A stretch of 64,000 bases of DNA from Planctomycetales bacterium ZRK34. GTDB taxonomy: Bacteria > Planctomycetota > Phycisphaerae > Phycisphaerales > Zrk34. This document shows positions 7,876-15,885 of this stretch, in pieces. The DNA lies in NCBI GenBank assembly GCA_014873095.1, contig CP050848.1, positions 2,418,001-2,482,000 of the forward strand, written 5' to 3'. The notes under the pieces were generated by a model. It had not been told where the DNA came from, searched no databases, and saw only the letters and a program-made list of their open reading frames with translations. Positions within the stretch are counted from its first letter, which is position 1. Each line of letters begins with the position of its first letter. A program made the translations under genes and the position numbers.

Positions 7876-8475
7876 TCACTCGGCGCGCGTCGCGATGCCG
7901 ACATGATTGGGTTGATTCTTCAAAGGGTGCCGACCTTTACTTCGCGACCAGCCAAGGACGATCAAACGATCGTTGGCAGAAATCAGTTCAAGGCTGGTGT
8001 CTGATGAGTCGCTGATCCAAAGTAGCCTACCGTCCTGAATGGTCAATTGGCGATGATCTTTGGTGAAAACTGCTTGCCCGTTTTGATTCAGAACGAAGCT
8101 CACGCGGTTGCCAGTGGTTCCCCATTCGAAACTCCATGTACCGGCGATATCACGAAACGGATTGTCAGCCTCCGCGGCAGGCATCGTCTTTCGCTGAGCC
8201 TGAATCGCATCGCGCAATCGTACCGCTTCGTCGAGGTTGCCCGCCTTGGTGGCATCGACTTTGGCTTCATCCAGGTCCGCGATGAACTGGCGTTGTGCGT
8301 CCGCCAGCGTGCGCTGATGGATCGCATCGGCCGCCCGAACAGCCTGCTCGTATCGCACCACCGCGGCCTTGGCTTTGACCGTCTGAAAATCCCAGCGACC
8401 CGCATCACCGGCAACGAGTAAACCGGTGGCGAACAACAAAACCCCAACAACCAACCAACGACGAAATTTGAACAT
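7876..8475 (-). CDS. Secreted hypothetical protein with coiled coil
   Basis: A 199-residue protein with an N-terminal signal sequence (WLVVGVLLFATGLLVAG, about 7-23). An alanine-rich helical region follows (about 30-95) whose YEQAVRAAD..L.DAQRQF...L..A..DG/NLDEAVRLRDAI pattern recurs in planctomycete exported proteins. The C-terminal beta-rich part (GTWSFEWGTTGNRVSFVLNQ and on) resembles a small lipocalin-like or sugar-binding sandwich. GGGAGC seven bases upstream supports the ATG. No function is assigned. It is bracketed by the 43-bp direct repeats. Confidence 0.75.
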   Translation of the reverse strand: MFKFRRWLVVGVLLFATGLLVAGDAGRWDFQTVKAKAAVVRYEQAVRAADAIHQRTLADAQRQFIADLDEAKVDATKAGNLDEAVRLRDAIQAQRKTMPAAEADNPFRDIAGTWSFEWGTTGNRVSFVLNQNGQAVFTKDHRQLTIQDGRLLWISDSSDTSLELISANDRLIVLGWSRSKGRHPLKNQPNHVGIATRAE

Positions 8476-8558
8476 GATTTAGCTCCCGGGCACCGATGAA
8501 TCGATACCCCATCATGATCGCACAACCGCCGGCACGCAACCCAGTCAGCCCCGACAAT

Positions 8559-8601
8559 CCACCCACCCCCGCGTTAGCGGCCGCCCCGCAGGGGCGCTGC
8601 A
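8559..8601. repeat. 43-bp direct repeat, copy 2
   Basis: Same orientation as the copy at 7796-7838, with two mismatches (A/G near the left, A/C in the hairpin loop). It contains CCGCCCCGCAGGGGCG as a small stem-loop. It lies upstream of the PEP-CTERM gene promoter. Confidence 0.8.
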
Positions 8602-8631
8602 GGACACCCCCTCTCTGTGGTGATAAATTCC

Positions 8632-8660
8632 TTGTAAATCGTCAAATGCCGGGGTATGCT
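8632..8660 (+). promoter_or_regulatory. Candidate sigma-70-type promoter
   Basis: TTGTAA (8632-8637), a 17-base spacer and TATGCT (8655-8660) lie about 70 bases before the start of the PEP-CTERM gene at 8729. The match is fair but untested. Confidence 0.4.
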
Positions 8661-8728
8661 GGGCGCTTGTCAGTCAAGTGAAAAAAAGGCCAAACGATAC
8701 CAGTCTATTGAATTCGGAGAAAATCGCT

Positions 8729-9688
8729 ATGCGATGCTTGTTCGCTCATGTTCTTGTTGTAGCTGTGGTTGCAACCGCGATGCCGGCCCGGGCGGCGATT
8801 CTCGATGACGTCAGCGGGGCGGCGGCGGCGTGGTCGCTTCGGCAGTTGGATGACGACTACGCCGGGCCGGCGATCAACGTCAAGCGGTCCTCCGATGCCG
8901 CGACGATGGACATCGGCTTTGTCGGCGGCGAGTTGGACACCGCGGCGCTGCTGAGCTTCGTCGGCTCCGGCACCGGGTACATCACCACCTGGTACGATCA
9001 ATCCGGCAACGGCCGCGATGCGATCGAAGGCTCCGACGCCCAGCGACCCAAGATCGTCATCGGCGGCGTGATTCAACAGGGCTTCGCCAACAACCGCATC
9101 GGTCTGCGCTACGATGGCAACGACGCGCTGACCCTGGTCGAAGGGGTGCTCGCAACCAACACCACACTGATGCTTTCAGAAATCTCCGTCGCCCCGGCGT
9201 CGGACAACTCGCTGGCCAACCGCTTTTTCAACTATGCCAACGACACCAGCACGCGCTTCTCATTCGGCCTCGACGGCGGGGGCGAGTTCGGTGTGCTCCG
9301 CACCAGCGGCACGTTCATCGACAGCGGCTCCGGCATCTTCCCGCCGCTGCATCAGGATGCCTACATCACCGTCACCAACGACTTTGCCAGCCCCTCCGGC
9401 TCACAGTCCTACGATGCCGACATCAACGGCACCAACGCTTTTTCCGTCAGCGGCACCACCAACCTGTCCGATGAAGATCGCTTCGTCATCGGCGCACAGA
9501 CCTCGGACGGCACCCGCGGTCTCAACGGCTTCATCCAGGAAGTGATCATCTACGACAGCGTGCTGAGCACCAGCCAACTGGCTCAGATCCATGTGGACCA
9601 GTCCGCCTACTACATCCCCGAACCCGGCACCTTCACGCTCGCCGCCCTGGCCGCCGCCGGCCTGATCACCCGCCGCCGCCGGGCCTGA
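8729..9688 (+). CDS. PEP-CTERM protein with arabinofuranosidase-B-like domain
   Basis: A 319-residue exported protein. A signal peptide (CLFAHVLVVAVVATAMPARA) is followed by AAWSLRQLDDDYAGPAI, RRSSD-like KRSSDAATMDIGF, and TTWYDQSGNGRDA. These blocks are found in fungal/bacterial alpha-L-arabinofuranosidase B catalytic-type and related concanavalin-like domains. A lectin-like sandwich region follows and it ends in the sorting tail YIPEPGTFTLAALAAAGLI-RRRRA. The classic PEP plus hydrophobic helix plus Arg cluster predicts processing by an exosortase. GGAG eight bases upstream supports the ATG at 8729 over an earlier in-frame start at 8678. Activity on arabinan is possible but unproven. Confidence 0.82.
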   Translation: MRCLFAHVLVVAVVATAMPARAAILDDVSGAAAAWSLRQLDDDYAGPAINVKRSSDAATMDIGFVGGELDTAALLSFVGSGTGYITTWYDQSGNGRDAIEGSDAQRPKIVIGGVIQQGFANNRIGLRYDGNDALTLVEGVLATNTTLMLSEISVAPASDNSLANRFFNYANDTSTRFSFGLDGGGEFGVLRTSGTFIDSGSGIFPPLHQDAYITVTNDFASPSGSQSYDADINGTNAFSVSGTTNLSDEDRFVIGAQTSDGTRGLNGFIQEVIIYDSVLSTSQLAQIHVDQSAYYIPEPGTFTLAALAAAGLITRRRRA

Positions 9689-9907
9689 CACGCATCCCGG
9701 AAAAGACTTGCCCGTCCTGTGTGATCCAGCCGCCTCGACCGGGCGGAACAGATCGCCCATAGCACCGGGACGATAGAGCCCAAGGTCTTCAATCCAACCA
9801 GCGATCCGAAGTGCCCCAATCGCCCTCGCGACAGGGCACACACACCACAATCCTTGATCCATGATCGTCACTCCTTGTCAAATAAGCCCATTTCCGATGT
9901 TCGTATT

Positions 9908-9940
9908 CAAAGAACATATTTAACTTAAATATGGTCTTTG
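9908..9940. repeat. AT-rich palindromic repeat, copy 1
   Basis: CAAAGAACATATTTAA, a single C, then TTAAATATGGTCTTTG: 16-base arms with one mismatch around a one-base centre. It shares the core AGAACATATTTAA-S-TTAAATATGTTCT with four other copies in the window. Confidence 0.85.
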
Positions 9941-10090
9941 AAATTTGGTGTAATACGAGCACGCAAAACAAACATCAGAAAAGGTGTGGATGATGATCTG
10001 ATGCCCGGTCGCTTTCGCGATGGCATTCACATCCTTCGCAATACATATCTTGAATAAACCGTCGAATAAGCCAGTTTCTGATGTTCGTAT

Positions 10091-10127
10091 TTTAAGACCA
10101 TATTTAAGTTAAATATGTTCTTTTAAA
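10091..10127. repeat. AT-rich palindromic repeat, copy 2
   Basis: TTTAAGACCATATTTAA, centre G, TTAAATATGTTCTTTTAAA. The arms are slightly imperfect. It starts 183 bases after copy 1, both being preceded by the same TGATGTTCGTATT-type flank. Confidence 0.85.
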
Positions 10128-10469
10128 TTGGCGTGATACGGGTGTGCAATACGGGTATCGGAAAAGGTTCGAGTCATGGTCTGTGGCCCAGCCACCCTCG
10201 ATCGCCCCGACGGGGCTGAGGTGGTCGCCCGCACGGGCGGGGGTAGTCGGGGTGGGCGGGATGGTCGGTAGGCGGCTGGGTCGTGGAGCTATGATCGGTC
10301 GTGATCCGGCGCGCGAGTATTTTCGAGATGGGTATGTGTCATTGCACGTGTAAAAGATCCAACAGCCCTGCGGCAGCGTGTCGCGGGGCTGTTGCTTTGG
10401 GGCTGGGGAAGATATGGTGTCTGCTGATTGACCCACCATGAACCCGACACATCGATCGCACCGGCGCGC

Positions 10470-11033
10470 ATGACCCCGAAGTGGGGCGTGGTGATCATCA
10501 CCGCGCTGATCGTGCTGACGGGGCTGATCGAAGTCATGATGGGGCGACCGATTGTTTCGAAGACCGGTCGCATCATGCTGTGGGTCGGGGATACCGGCTC
10601 GGCGGAACTGTCGCAGCAGATCGCTGACTGGTATACGTTTTCGCACGTGATTCACGGGTTTCTGTTTTACGGGGCGCTGCGACTGCTGACGCGGCGGTGG
10701 GGCGTAAGCGTGTGGACGCTCGCTGCGGCGGCGGTCTTCATCGAAGCGGGGTGGGAGGTGCTGGAAAACACCTCGTTCATCATCGACCGCTACCGCGCCA
10801 CGACGCTGGCGCAGGGGTACTACGGCGACTCGGTGCTCAACTCCGTGTGTGACATTCTCGCCTGCGCCGCGGGCGTCGCGCTGGCGCGTGTGCTGCCGGT
10901 GCGCATCTCAATTGCGATAGTGATCGTCATCGAACTGGCGATGCTGTGGTTTATCCGCGACAACCTGACACTGAACGTCATCATGCTGCTGTACCCGTTC
11001 GAATCCATCAGCCGATGGCAGACGGCGGGATAG
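10470..11033 (+). CDS. DUF2585 (UPF0314) family membrane protein
   Basis: About 187 residues with four or five predicted membrane helices: VVIITALIVLTGLIEVMMG, the FSHVIHGFLFYGALRLL region, VWTLAAAAVFIEAGWEVLE, SVCDILACAAGVALARVL and ISIAIVIVIELAMLWFI. The block HGFLFYG...EAGWEVLENTSFIIDRYR...YYGDSVLNSVCDI is the diagnostic signature of the DUF2585/UPF0314 family, whose function is unknown. I used the ATG at 10470 because upstream in-frame residues are not hydrophobic and start with TTG. Confidence 0.85.
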   Translation: MTPKWGVVIITALIVLTGLIEVMMGRPIVSKTGRIMLWVGDTGSAELSQQIADWYTFSHVIHGFLFYGALRLLTRRWGVSVWTLAAAAVFIEAGWEVLENTSFIIDRYRATTLAQGYYGDSVLNSVCDILACAAGVALARVLPVRISIAIVIVIELAMLWFIRDNLTLNVIMLLYPFESISRWQTAG

Positions 11034-11127
11034 AAGCAGAGCACCCGTCGAGCGTGCGCCAAACGAACAACTGCGATGCATGTCGGCACATAGAGCGTTT
11101 GACGGGATTTTGACCGCTTTTTCTTTC

Positions 11128-11175
11128 ATCGCCGCGGGCGGAAGCCCGCGGACCACGAGCTTCCGCTCGCGGCTA
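11128..11175. repeat. Double-hairpin intergenic repeat (GCGG...CGCGGCTAT family), copy 1
   Basis: Two adjoining hairpins, CCGCGGGC-GGAA-GCCCGCGG and CGAGC-TTCC-GCTCG, closed by an outer ATCGCCGCG/CGCGGCTAT pairing. It has the same architecture as 49706-49756. This design is a common intergenic repeat in GC-rich PVC bacteria. Confidence 0.6.
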
Positions 11176-11252
11176 TCACATGATCATCAATGACACAAAA
11201 TGCTGCAGCCCAGTCCCGCGACGGCGCACGCGGGGTATTGGTTGTTCACCAA

Positions 11253-11282
11253 AATTCTAATGTTATTAATAACATTAGAATT
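11253..11282. repeat. Perfect 30-bp AT-rich palindrome at a gene end
   Basis: AATTCTAATGTTATT followed directly by its reverse complement AATAACATTAGAATT, with no loop. It abuts the stop codon of the PEP-CTERM gene at 11282 and, read on the minus strand, is followed by TTTT. It may act as a transcription terminator, or be a protein-binding site or cruciform. It is unlike the other palindromes in the window. Confidence 0.7.
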
Positions 11283-12586
11283 CAGATTGTCGTGGTGCGG
11301 CGGCGGGTGGCGAGCAGGGTCAGCATCATCAGGCCGGCGGGCAGGGCGGCGGGGGTGGGGATCATGACGAGGCTGATCGTGTCCAGCAGGGGGCCGACGG
11401 CGTTGGAGTTGCCGGTCAGGGGTTCGAGGAACCGCAGGGTGGTCATGTCCGAGAGGGCGGTGAAGGTCAGCGTCTGTTTGACCCAGGTGTCTTCGGCCCA
11501 GTCGACGATGATGCTGGCATCGAGGAGGTCGCCATCGCCGGATCCGTCCTGCCCGATGAAACCATCGAAGGCGTCGATGTCCATGGTGGGCGTGTTGGTG
11601 TCGGTGTTGCGGGCGAGATAGAACGTCAGCTTGTAGTCTTCACCGGCGATGGTGTCGAAGGTCTGGGCGATGCCGGCCCCGCCGTCGGGCTGACCGGTGA
11701 AGACGACGAAGTAGTCGCCACTGTGGGCAGTGGCGCCGAAGTTTTCAGTGCGGAGCGACACGTCGGGGGTGCTGGTGGTTTCAACCCATGAGACGGTTTT
11801 GGTGTTGCGGATCAGCAGGCCGTTGTTGGCATTGTCGTAGTCGTCGAAGGAGCCGTGGCGGAAGGGGGTGTTGGACTGGGTGACGAGGATGCTGTCGACA
11901 TTCAGCGAGGCGGGCGGGTCGGCGGTGTCGTCGTTCTGGATCATGGAGCCGACGTACATGGTGCTGGTGAAGTTGGAGTAATCGAAATCGGCATTCCACG
12001 AGCCGGAGGCATTCGGGTTGGCGGTGAACCCGGTGGCGGAGACGGACCAGCCGGTCGTCGAAGCGGTCAGCGAGACGGTGTACCCGGTGGGCACGCCGCC
12101 GACGAGTCCGGCGCCGGGGTCGAGCGTGGTGGCAGTTGAACCGTTGTAAGCGCGGATGGACCAGTTGCCGCCGGACTCGATGCGGAACTCGAACCAGGGG
12201 CTGGCGTGGTTGTTCGGCCCGGCTTGAATGATGTGCTCGGTCATGCCGATGCCGGTGCCGATGCTGGTCTGCGAGCTGACGTCCCAGGTGACGGTGAAGC
12301 TGTCGGCGACGGTCGGGTCGAAGCTGCGGGTGGTGATGATGCCGGCGTTGTTGTCGGCGCCGCCGGTGGTGATGGTGGCGTTGGTGCCGGACTCGCCGAC
12401 GGTGGGCGGGCCGTTGACGGCATTTTCGACGAGCTGGAATCCGTCGTTGACGCTGCCGGTGGCGCCGGCGGCCAGATCGCCGTTGTCGAAATCGTCATCC
12501 CAGAGCGTGGCGGCGGACAGGGGCCGGGCCACGAGCGTCAGAACAGCCATCGCGCCACATAGCGCAGCGATGCGATAAATAGACAT
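11282..12586 (-). CDS. Exported protein with PTPAALPAGL sorting tail, LamG/DUF642-like domains
   Basis: A 434-residue protein. Signal peptide (IAALCGAMAVLTLVARPLSA); a beta-sandwich region to about 230 with an FTVTWDVSSQTSIGTG block, resembling a LamG/concanavalin fold. A second region follows with HSGDYFVVFTGQPDGGAG-IAQTF and YKLTFYLARNT, reminiscent of DUF642/CBM-like modules. The tail reads IPTPAALPAGLMMLTLLATRRR: hydrophobic helix plus Arg cluster, with PTP where PEP is normal. GAGGAGG six bases before the ATG at 12586 decides the start. Likely an exported, exosortase-handled surface protein; ligand unknown. Confidence 0.82.
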   Translation of the reverse strand: MSIYRIAALCGAMAVLTLVARPLSAATLWDDDFDNGDLAAGATGSVNDGFQLVENAVNGPPTVGESGTNATITTGGADNNAGIITTRSFDPTVADSFTVTWDVSSQTSIGTGIGMTEHIIQAGPNNHASPWFEFRIESGGNWSIRAYNGSTATTLDPGAGLVGGVPTGYTVSLTASTTGWSVSATGFTANPNASGSWNADFDYSNFTSTMYVGSMIQNDDTADPPASLNVDSILVTQSNTPFRHGSFDDYDNANNGLLIRNTKTVSWVETTSTPDVSLRTENFGATAHSGDYFVVFTGQPDGGAGIAQTFDTIAGEDYKLTFYLARNTDTNTPTMDIDAFDGFIGQDGSGDGDLLDASIIVDWAEDTWVKQTLTFTALSDMTTLRFLEPLTGNSNAVGPLLDTISLVMIPTPAALPAGLMMLTLLATRRRTTTI

Positions 12587-12755
12587 GAACTGCCTCCTCG
12601 TCATTCGTCCTGCATGGTCAAAACATCGTTCAGCGTCCTCGGTACAACATCATGAACTCGGCAGCCCGGGCTCATGACGCGTCCAGTATAACGGAACACC
12701 TCGCTTGTGATACAGGTTTTTTTTCGAAAATCGCGGCCTGTACGGAAGAAACCGA

Positions 12756-12776
12756 GGCCGCGTAGCGACCCGGCTG
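12756..12776. repeat. Solitary REP unit
   Basis: GGCCGCGTAGCGACCCGGCT matches one arm of the REP pairs that flank the tyrosine transposase at 24 kb. It appears here as a single unit without its inverted partner. Confidence 0.65.
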
Positions 12777-12802
12777 TTGGCGACACAGTGAATTGTGTTC
12801 AT

Positions 12803-12831
12803 AAAAAAGCGCCGTCGCATGGACGGCGCTT
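12803..12831 (-). terminator. Intrinsic terminator
   Basis: On the minus strand, AAGCGCCGTC-CATGC-GACGGCGCTT followed by a run of T. It lies about 30 bases after the stop of the PEP-CTERM gene at 12863. Confidence 0.85.
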
Positions 12832-12862
12832 GAGAGGGTGATGTTCAATTGATGAACCGTGT

Positions 12863-13768
12863 TTACACGCGGCGGCGACGCATCAGCAGAGGCGCGGCCA
12901 GGCCCAGCAGGGCGGCGGTGGCCGGCTCGGGGATGTACGCGGTGGCGAAGTTGTCCGCCAGCACCAGGCGATCGACCGAAGCGTACTGGCCGCCGTAGTA
13001 GTCGCCGAACAGGCGCACACGGTTGAAGGTCTGACCGGGGTTGTAGACGATCGAAGCGCCGCCGGTGTAGACGAAATCGGCGGTGACGGGCTCGGTGGCA
13101 CTGTCGGGGTTGATGAAGATGCTGACCTTCTCCGCGGTGCCGCCGCCGACCGTCGCCGCGCCGCCGGCGTCCTGTTCGAGCTTAACGACGATCTGATAAG
13201 TCACGCCGTCGGCAATCAGGTCGGCGTTGGAAACCTGCTTGTCAGGCGTGCCGGCGTCAGTCTCCACGAAAACCTCATCGCCCTCGATGCCGAAGGTGAG
13301 GTAGCGATTAAAATCACTGGTGCGCCACTCCAGGAGGAAGCTGTTGGTGGAATTGTCCGCGGCCAGTGCGGCATCGTGCTGGAAGTAGAACCCGAAGTAG
13401 ACCGGGCCGGCGCCGGTGTTGGGCGAGCTGGCAATCGGGCGGGTGGCCGAGCGGCTGAAGTGGAATTCAGAAGCCAGGCGGTTGCCGGCGTCGCGCTCGA
13501 ATTGCAAACGATTGGCTGTGCCATCGAGTCCGCCGGCGGTGACATTCCACTCGGTGAAGGTCGACGAGTAAAAAGCCGACCAGGGCCCGGCCCAGCCCCC
13601 GCCGCTGCCGCCCTGACCGCCGAGCTGGCTGCCGGCTGCGTAACTGTCGAATGTCTCCAAAGCCCCGGCCTTCGCGGACGGAACCGCGCTCATCAGCATC
13701 ATCCCAGCCACCACCGCGCCCAGGCACAGCGCACGGGTCACATCACGCATGATCGTTGTTTGCAACAT
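12863..13768 (-). CDS. PEP-CTERM exported protein
   Basis: A 301-residue protein starting MLQTTIMRDVTRALCLG with a signal sequence (LCLGAVVAGMMLMSAVPSAKA). The body ETFDSYAAGSQLGGQGGSGGGW...GPW is a recurrent opening of secreted planctomycete beta-sandwich proteins. It has a lectin-like core with VYFGFYFQHDAAL and YQIVVKLEQDAGGAA, and ends in the tail YIPEPATAALLGLAAPLLMRRRRV. AAGGAG seven bases upstream supports the ATG at 13768, not the earlier in-frame ATG at 13882. Followed by a terminator. No enzymatic motif seen; probably binds carbohydrate or is structural. Confidence 0.82.
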   Translation of the reverse strand: MLQTTIMRDVTRALCLGAVVAGMMLMSAVPSAKAGALETFDSYAAGSQLGGQGGSGGGWAGPWSAFYSSTFTEWNVTAGGLDGTANRLQFERDAGNRLASEFHFSRSATRPIASSPNTGAGPVYFGFYFQHDAALAADNSTNSFLLEWRTSDFNRYLTFGIEGDEVFVETDAGTPDKQVSNADLIADGVTYQIVVKLEQDAGGAATVGGGTAEKVSIFINPDSATEPVTADFVYTGGASIVYNPGQTFNRVRLFGDYYGGQYASVDRLVLADNFATAYIPEPATAALLGLAAPLLMRRRRV

Positions 13769-14105
13769 CGACCGTCTCCTTAAACCACCCCGGCCATCAT
13801 TCGCCTCACATGCCAACCACTGGTAGGCCATGTCAGCCACACCCGCGGAATATGAGTTGTTTATCTGGCCTGCTTTTCTCAACTTGAATCTGCTATGACC
13901 AGTTTACCCGCGCCGCCCGGTCTGACAAGTCTTTTTTATGGATCACCCGCCCGCTCCGGGGGCCGATTCGGGTTTGACAGTACCGCCGGCGCGGTTTACC
14001 CTTTCGGCTCGCCATGAGGTCAATTCGATAGTCGAACTACAACTTTGAAGCGGTGTTCACCAGCCGATCGCCCACCCAGCGCGGTCGGTCCAACGGAGAC
14101 TCTCA
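13769..14105. other. Divergent intergenic region with candidate promoter for the MFS gene
   Basis: No gene. TTGACA (13974-13979) with a 17-base spacer to TACCCT (13997-14002) could drive the transporter at 14106. The rest is unremarkable apart from a CTTTTTT run near 13930. Confidence 0.35.
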
Positions 14106-15695
14106 ATGTACGATCCTTCCAAACGCGGTAAGCTCCTGTGGGCCAGCTTTTTGACGCTGATCGCCGCAGGCGTGGGCTTCTCGGTGCGCGGTACGGGCAT
14201 GCTCGAAGCCTGGGCGCGCGATTTCGGGTTCACCTTCTCCGAACTCGGCACCATCACCGGCGGCGGCCTCGTCGGCTTCGGCGTGGTGATCCTCGGGGCC
14301 TCACTGTTCACCGACCGTGTGGGCTACAAGGCCATTCTCGTTCTGGCCGGTGTGCTGCAGGTTCTTTCATACGTGGTGACGATCGCGGCGCCGTTCGTCT
14401 TCGCCGCCTCGGGTAAAGACCCGACCTACTGGTGCCTGTTCATCGGTATGTTCATGTTCTCCGTCTCGGCGGGCCTGGGCGAGTGCGCGATCAACCCGCT
14501 GGTCGCCGACCTCTACCCCGAGCGCAAAGTCCACTACCTGAACATCCTTCACGCCGGTTGGCCGGCCGGCCTGGTGCTCGGCGCCGTCGTCGGTCTGACC
14601 ATGGGCGGGCTGGCGTGGCAGGTGCTGCTGGCGACGTTCCTGATCCCGGTCGCCGCCTACATGTTCCTCGTGCTGACCACGCCGTTCCCGCGGTCGGCGG
14701 CTTCGGCGGCGGGCGTGTCATTCGGCTCGATGCTGCTGGAATTCGCTTCGCCGCTGTTGCTGTTCCTGCTGTTCCTGCACGCCTGCGTCGGCTACGTCGA
14801 ACTGGGCACCGACTCCTGGATCGCCTACGTCACCGAACGCATCGCCGAGGGCCAGGGCATCTACCTGTTCATCTATGCCTCGATGCTGATGTTCATCCTG
14901 CGATTCACCGCCGGCCCGATCGTCGAAAAGATCAACCCGCTCGGCCTGCTCTGCATCAGCGCGGCCATGGGCGCCACAGGCCTGTACCTCATCGGCTCAG
15001 TCAAGGGCGCCGCCATGGTCTGGGGCGCGGTCACGATCTACGGCTTCGGCAAGACCTTCCTCTGGCCGACCATGCTCGGCGTGGTCGGTGAACGCTTCCC
15101 GCGCGGCGGGGCGGTGACCATGGGCGCCGTCGGCGGCATCGGCATGCTCTCGGCCGGCCTGCTCGGCGGACCCGGCATCGGCTACAAGCAGGACTACTTC
15201 GCCACGCAGAAAATCAAGGGCGAAAACCCCGCCGTCTATCAGCGCTACGAATCGCAGGACGTCAACCACTTCCTGTTCTTCCCCGAAGTCCAGGGCCTTG
15301 ACGGCGCCAAGGTCGGCGTGCTGCTCGACGGCGCCAATACCCTCAAGCATGATGTCGAAACCCTCAAGGAACAAGGCGAGTACGCGGACAACACCACCAT
15401 CAAACCGCTGTACAACTGGTGGGAAGACACCGCCAAACAACATGCCGATCATGATAAACCCATCATCGTCGAAACCCGTCTCTACGGCGGACAGACCGCG
15501 ATGCGCTACACCGCTTTGATTCCGACGACGATGTGCGTCGGCTTCCTGATCCTCGTGATCGCGTTCAAACTCGCCGGCGGTTACCACGCCATCGAGATCG
15601 ACGCCGGCGGCAAGGAACATGAAAAACCCGGCGAACCCAGCGCCGAAGACGCCATCGAAGACGGCGAGCAAGGCCCCACCAGCGGCCAGGCCTGA
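14106..15695 (+). CDS. MFS transporter
   Basis: A 529-residue, roughly 12-helix permease. The early GTGMLEAWARDFGFTFSELG segment and acidic AGLGECAINPLVADLYPE in helix 4-5 resemble sugar/H+ symporters of the FHS/FucP-like branch. A long soluble insert (about 360-465, with YKQDYFATQKIKGENPAVYQ and YNWWEDTAKQHADHD) precedes the last helices, LIPTTMCVGFLILVIAFKLAG. The C-terminal tail is acidic (EHEKPGEPSAEDAIEDG). GGAG seven bases upstream supports the start. Substrate unknown. The insert is unusual for MFS and may be a regulatory or periplasmic domain. Confidence 0.85.
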   Translation: MYDPSKRGKLLWASFLTLIAAGVGFSVRGTGMLEAWARDFGFTFSELGTITGGGLVGFGVVILGASLFTDRVGYKAILVLAGVLQVLSYVVTIAAPFVFAASGKDPTYWCLFIGMFMFSVSAGLGECAINPLVADLYPERKVHYLNILHAGWPAGLVLGAVVGLTMGGLAWQVLLATFLIPVAAYMFLVLTTPFPRSAASAAGVSFGSMLLEFASPLLLFLLFLHACVGYVELGTDSWIAYVTERIAEGQGIYLFIYASMLMFILRFTAGPIVEKINPLGLLCISAAMGATGLYLIGSVKGAAMVWGAVTIYGFGKTFLWPTMLGVVGERFPRGGAVTMGAVGGIGMLSAGLLGGPGIGYKQDYFATQKIKGENPAVYQRYESQDVNHFLFFPEVQGLDGAKVGVLLDGANTLKHDVETLKEQGEYADNTTIKPLYNWWEDTAKQHADHDKPIIVETRLYGGQTAMRYTALIPTTMCVGFLILVIAFKLAGGYHAIEIDAGGKEHEKPGEPSAEDAIEDGEQGPTSGQA

Positions 15696-15724
15696 CCCGC
15701 TGATCCATCTTCTGATTTCACAAG

Positions 15725-15753
15725 ACCCCGGCGATTCGTCGCCGGGGTTTTTT
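15725..15753 (+). terminator. Intrinsic terminator
   Basis: CCCCGGCGA-TTCG-TCGCCGGGG followed by TTTTTT, about 30 bases after the MFS stop codon. Confidence 0.9.
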
Positions 15754-15757
15754 CATT

Positions 15758-15830
15758 TCGTGCTCGTGCTCGTTATCGTCACTCATAATCGATTCCGACA
15801 GACGATTACGATCAACGAGCACGAGCACGA
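15758..15830. repeat. Long hairpin with TCGTGCTCG arms
   Basis: The 17-base arm TCGTGCTCGTGCTCGTT (15758-15774) is perfectly complementary to AACGAGCACGAGCACGA (15814-15830). An inner ATCGT/ACGAT and ATAATCG/CGATTA pairing extends the stem. Located between the MFS terminator and trkA. Confidence 0.75.
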
Positions 15831-15885
15831 TGCGGTCAGCCTTGTGGCTTGTCCCCCGCTCTGCAATCGGGGTATCATTTTCATC

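Larger units (their letters stand above)
9689..10469. other. Repeat-rich gap without a gene
   Basis: Holds two copies of a long AT-rich palindrome (9908-9940, 10091-10127) joined by and followed by module sequences that recur near 28 kb. These include CAGAAAAGG, GTCTGTGGCCCAGCC (about 10179-10193) and GGTCGCCCGCACGGGCGGG (about 10222-10240). No open frame here looks real. Confidence 0.6.

Noticed and set aside
9908..10127. Possible CRISPR array
   Set aside because: The repeats are palindromes with irregular spacing and related, not unique, sequence between them; no cas gene is near.
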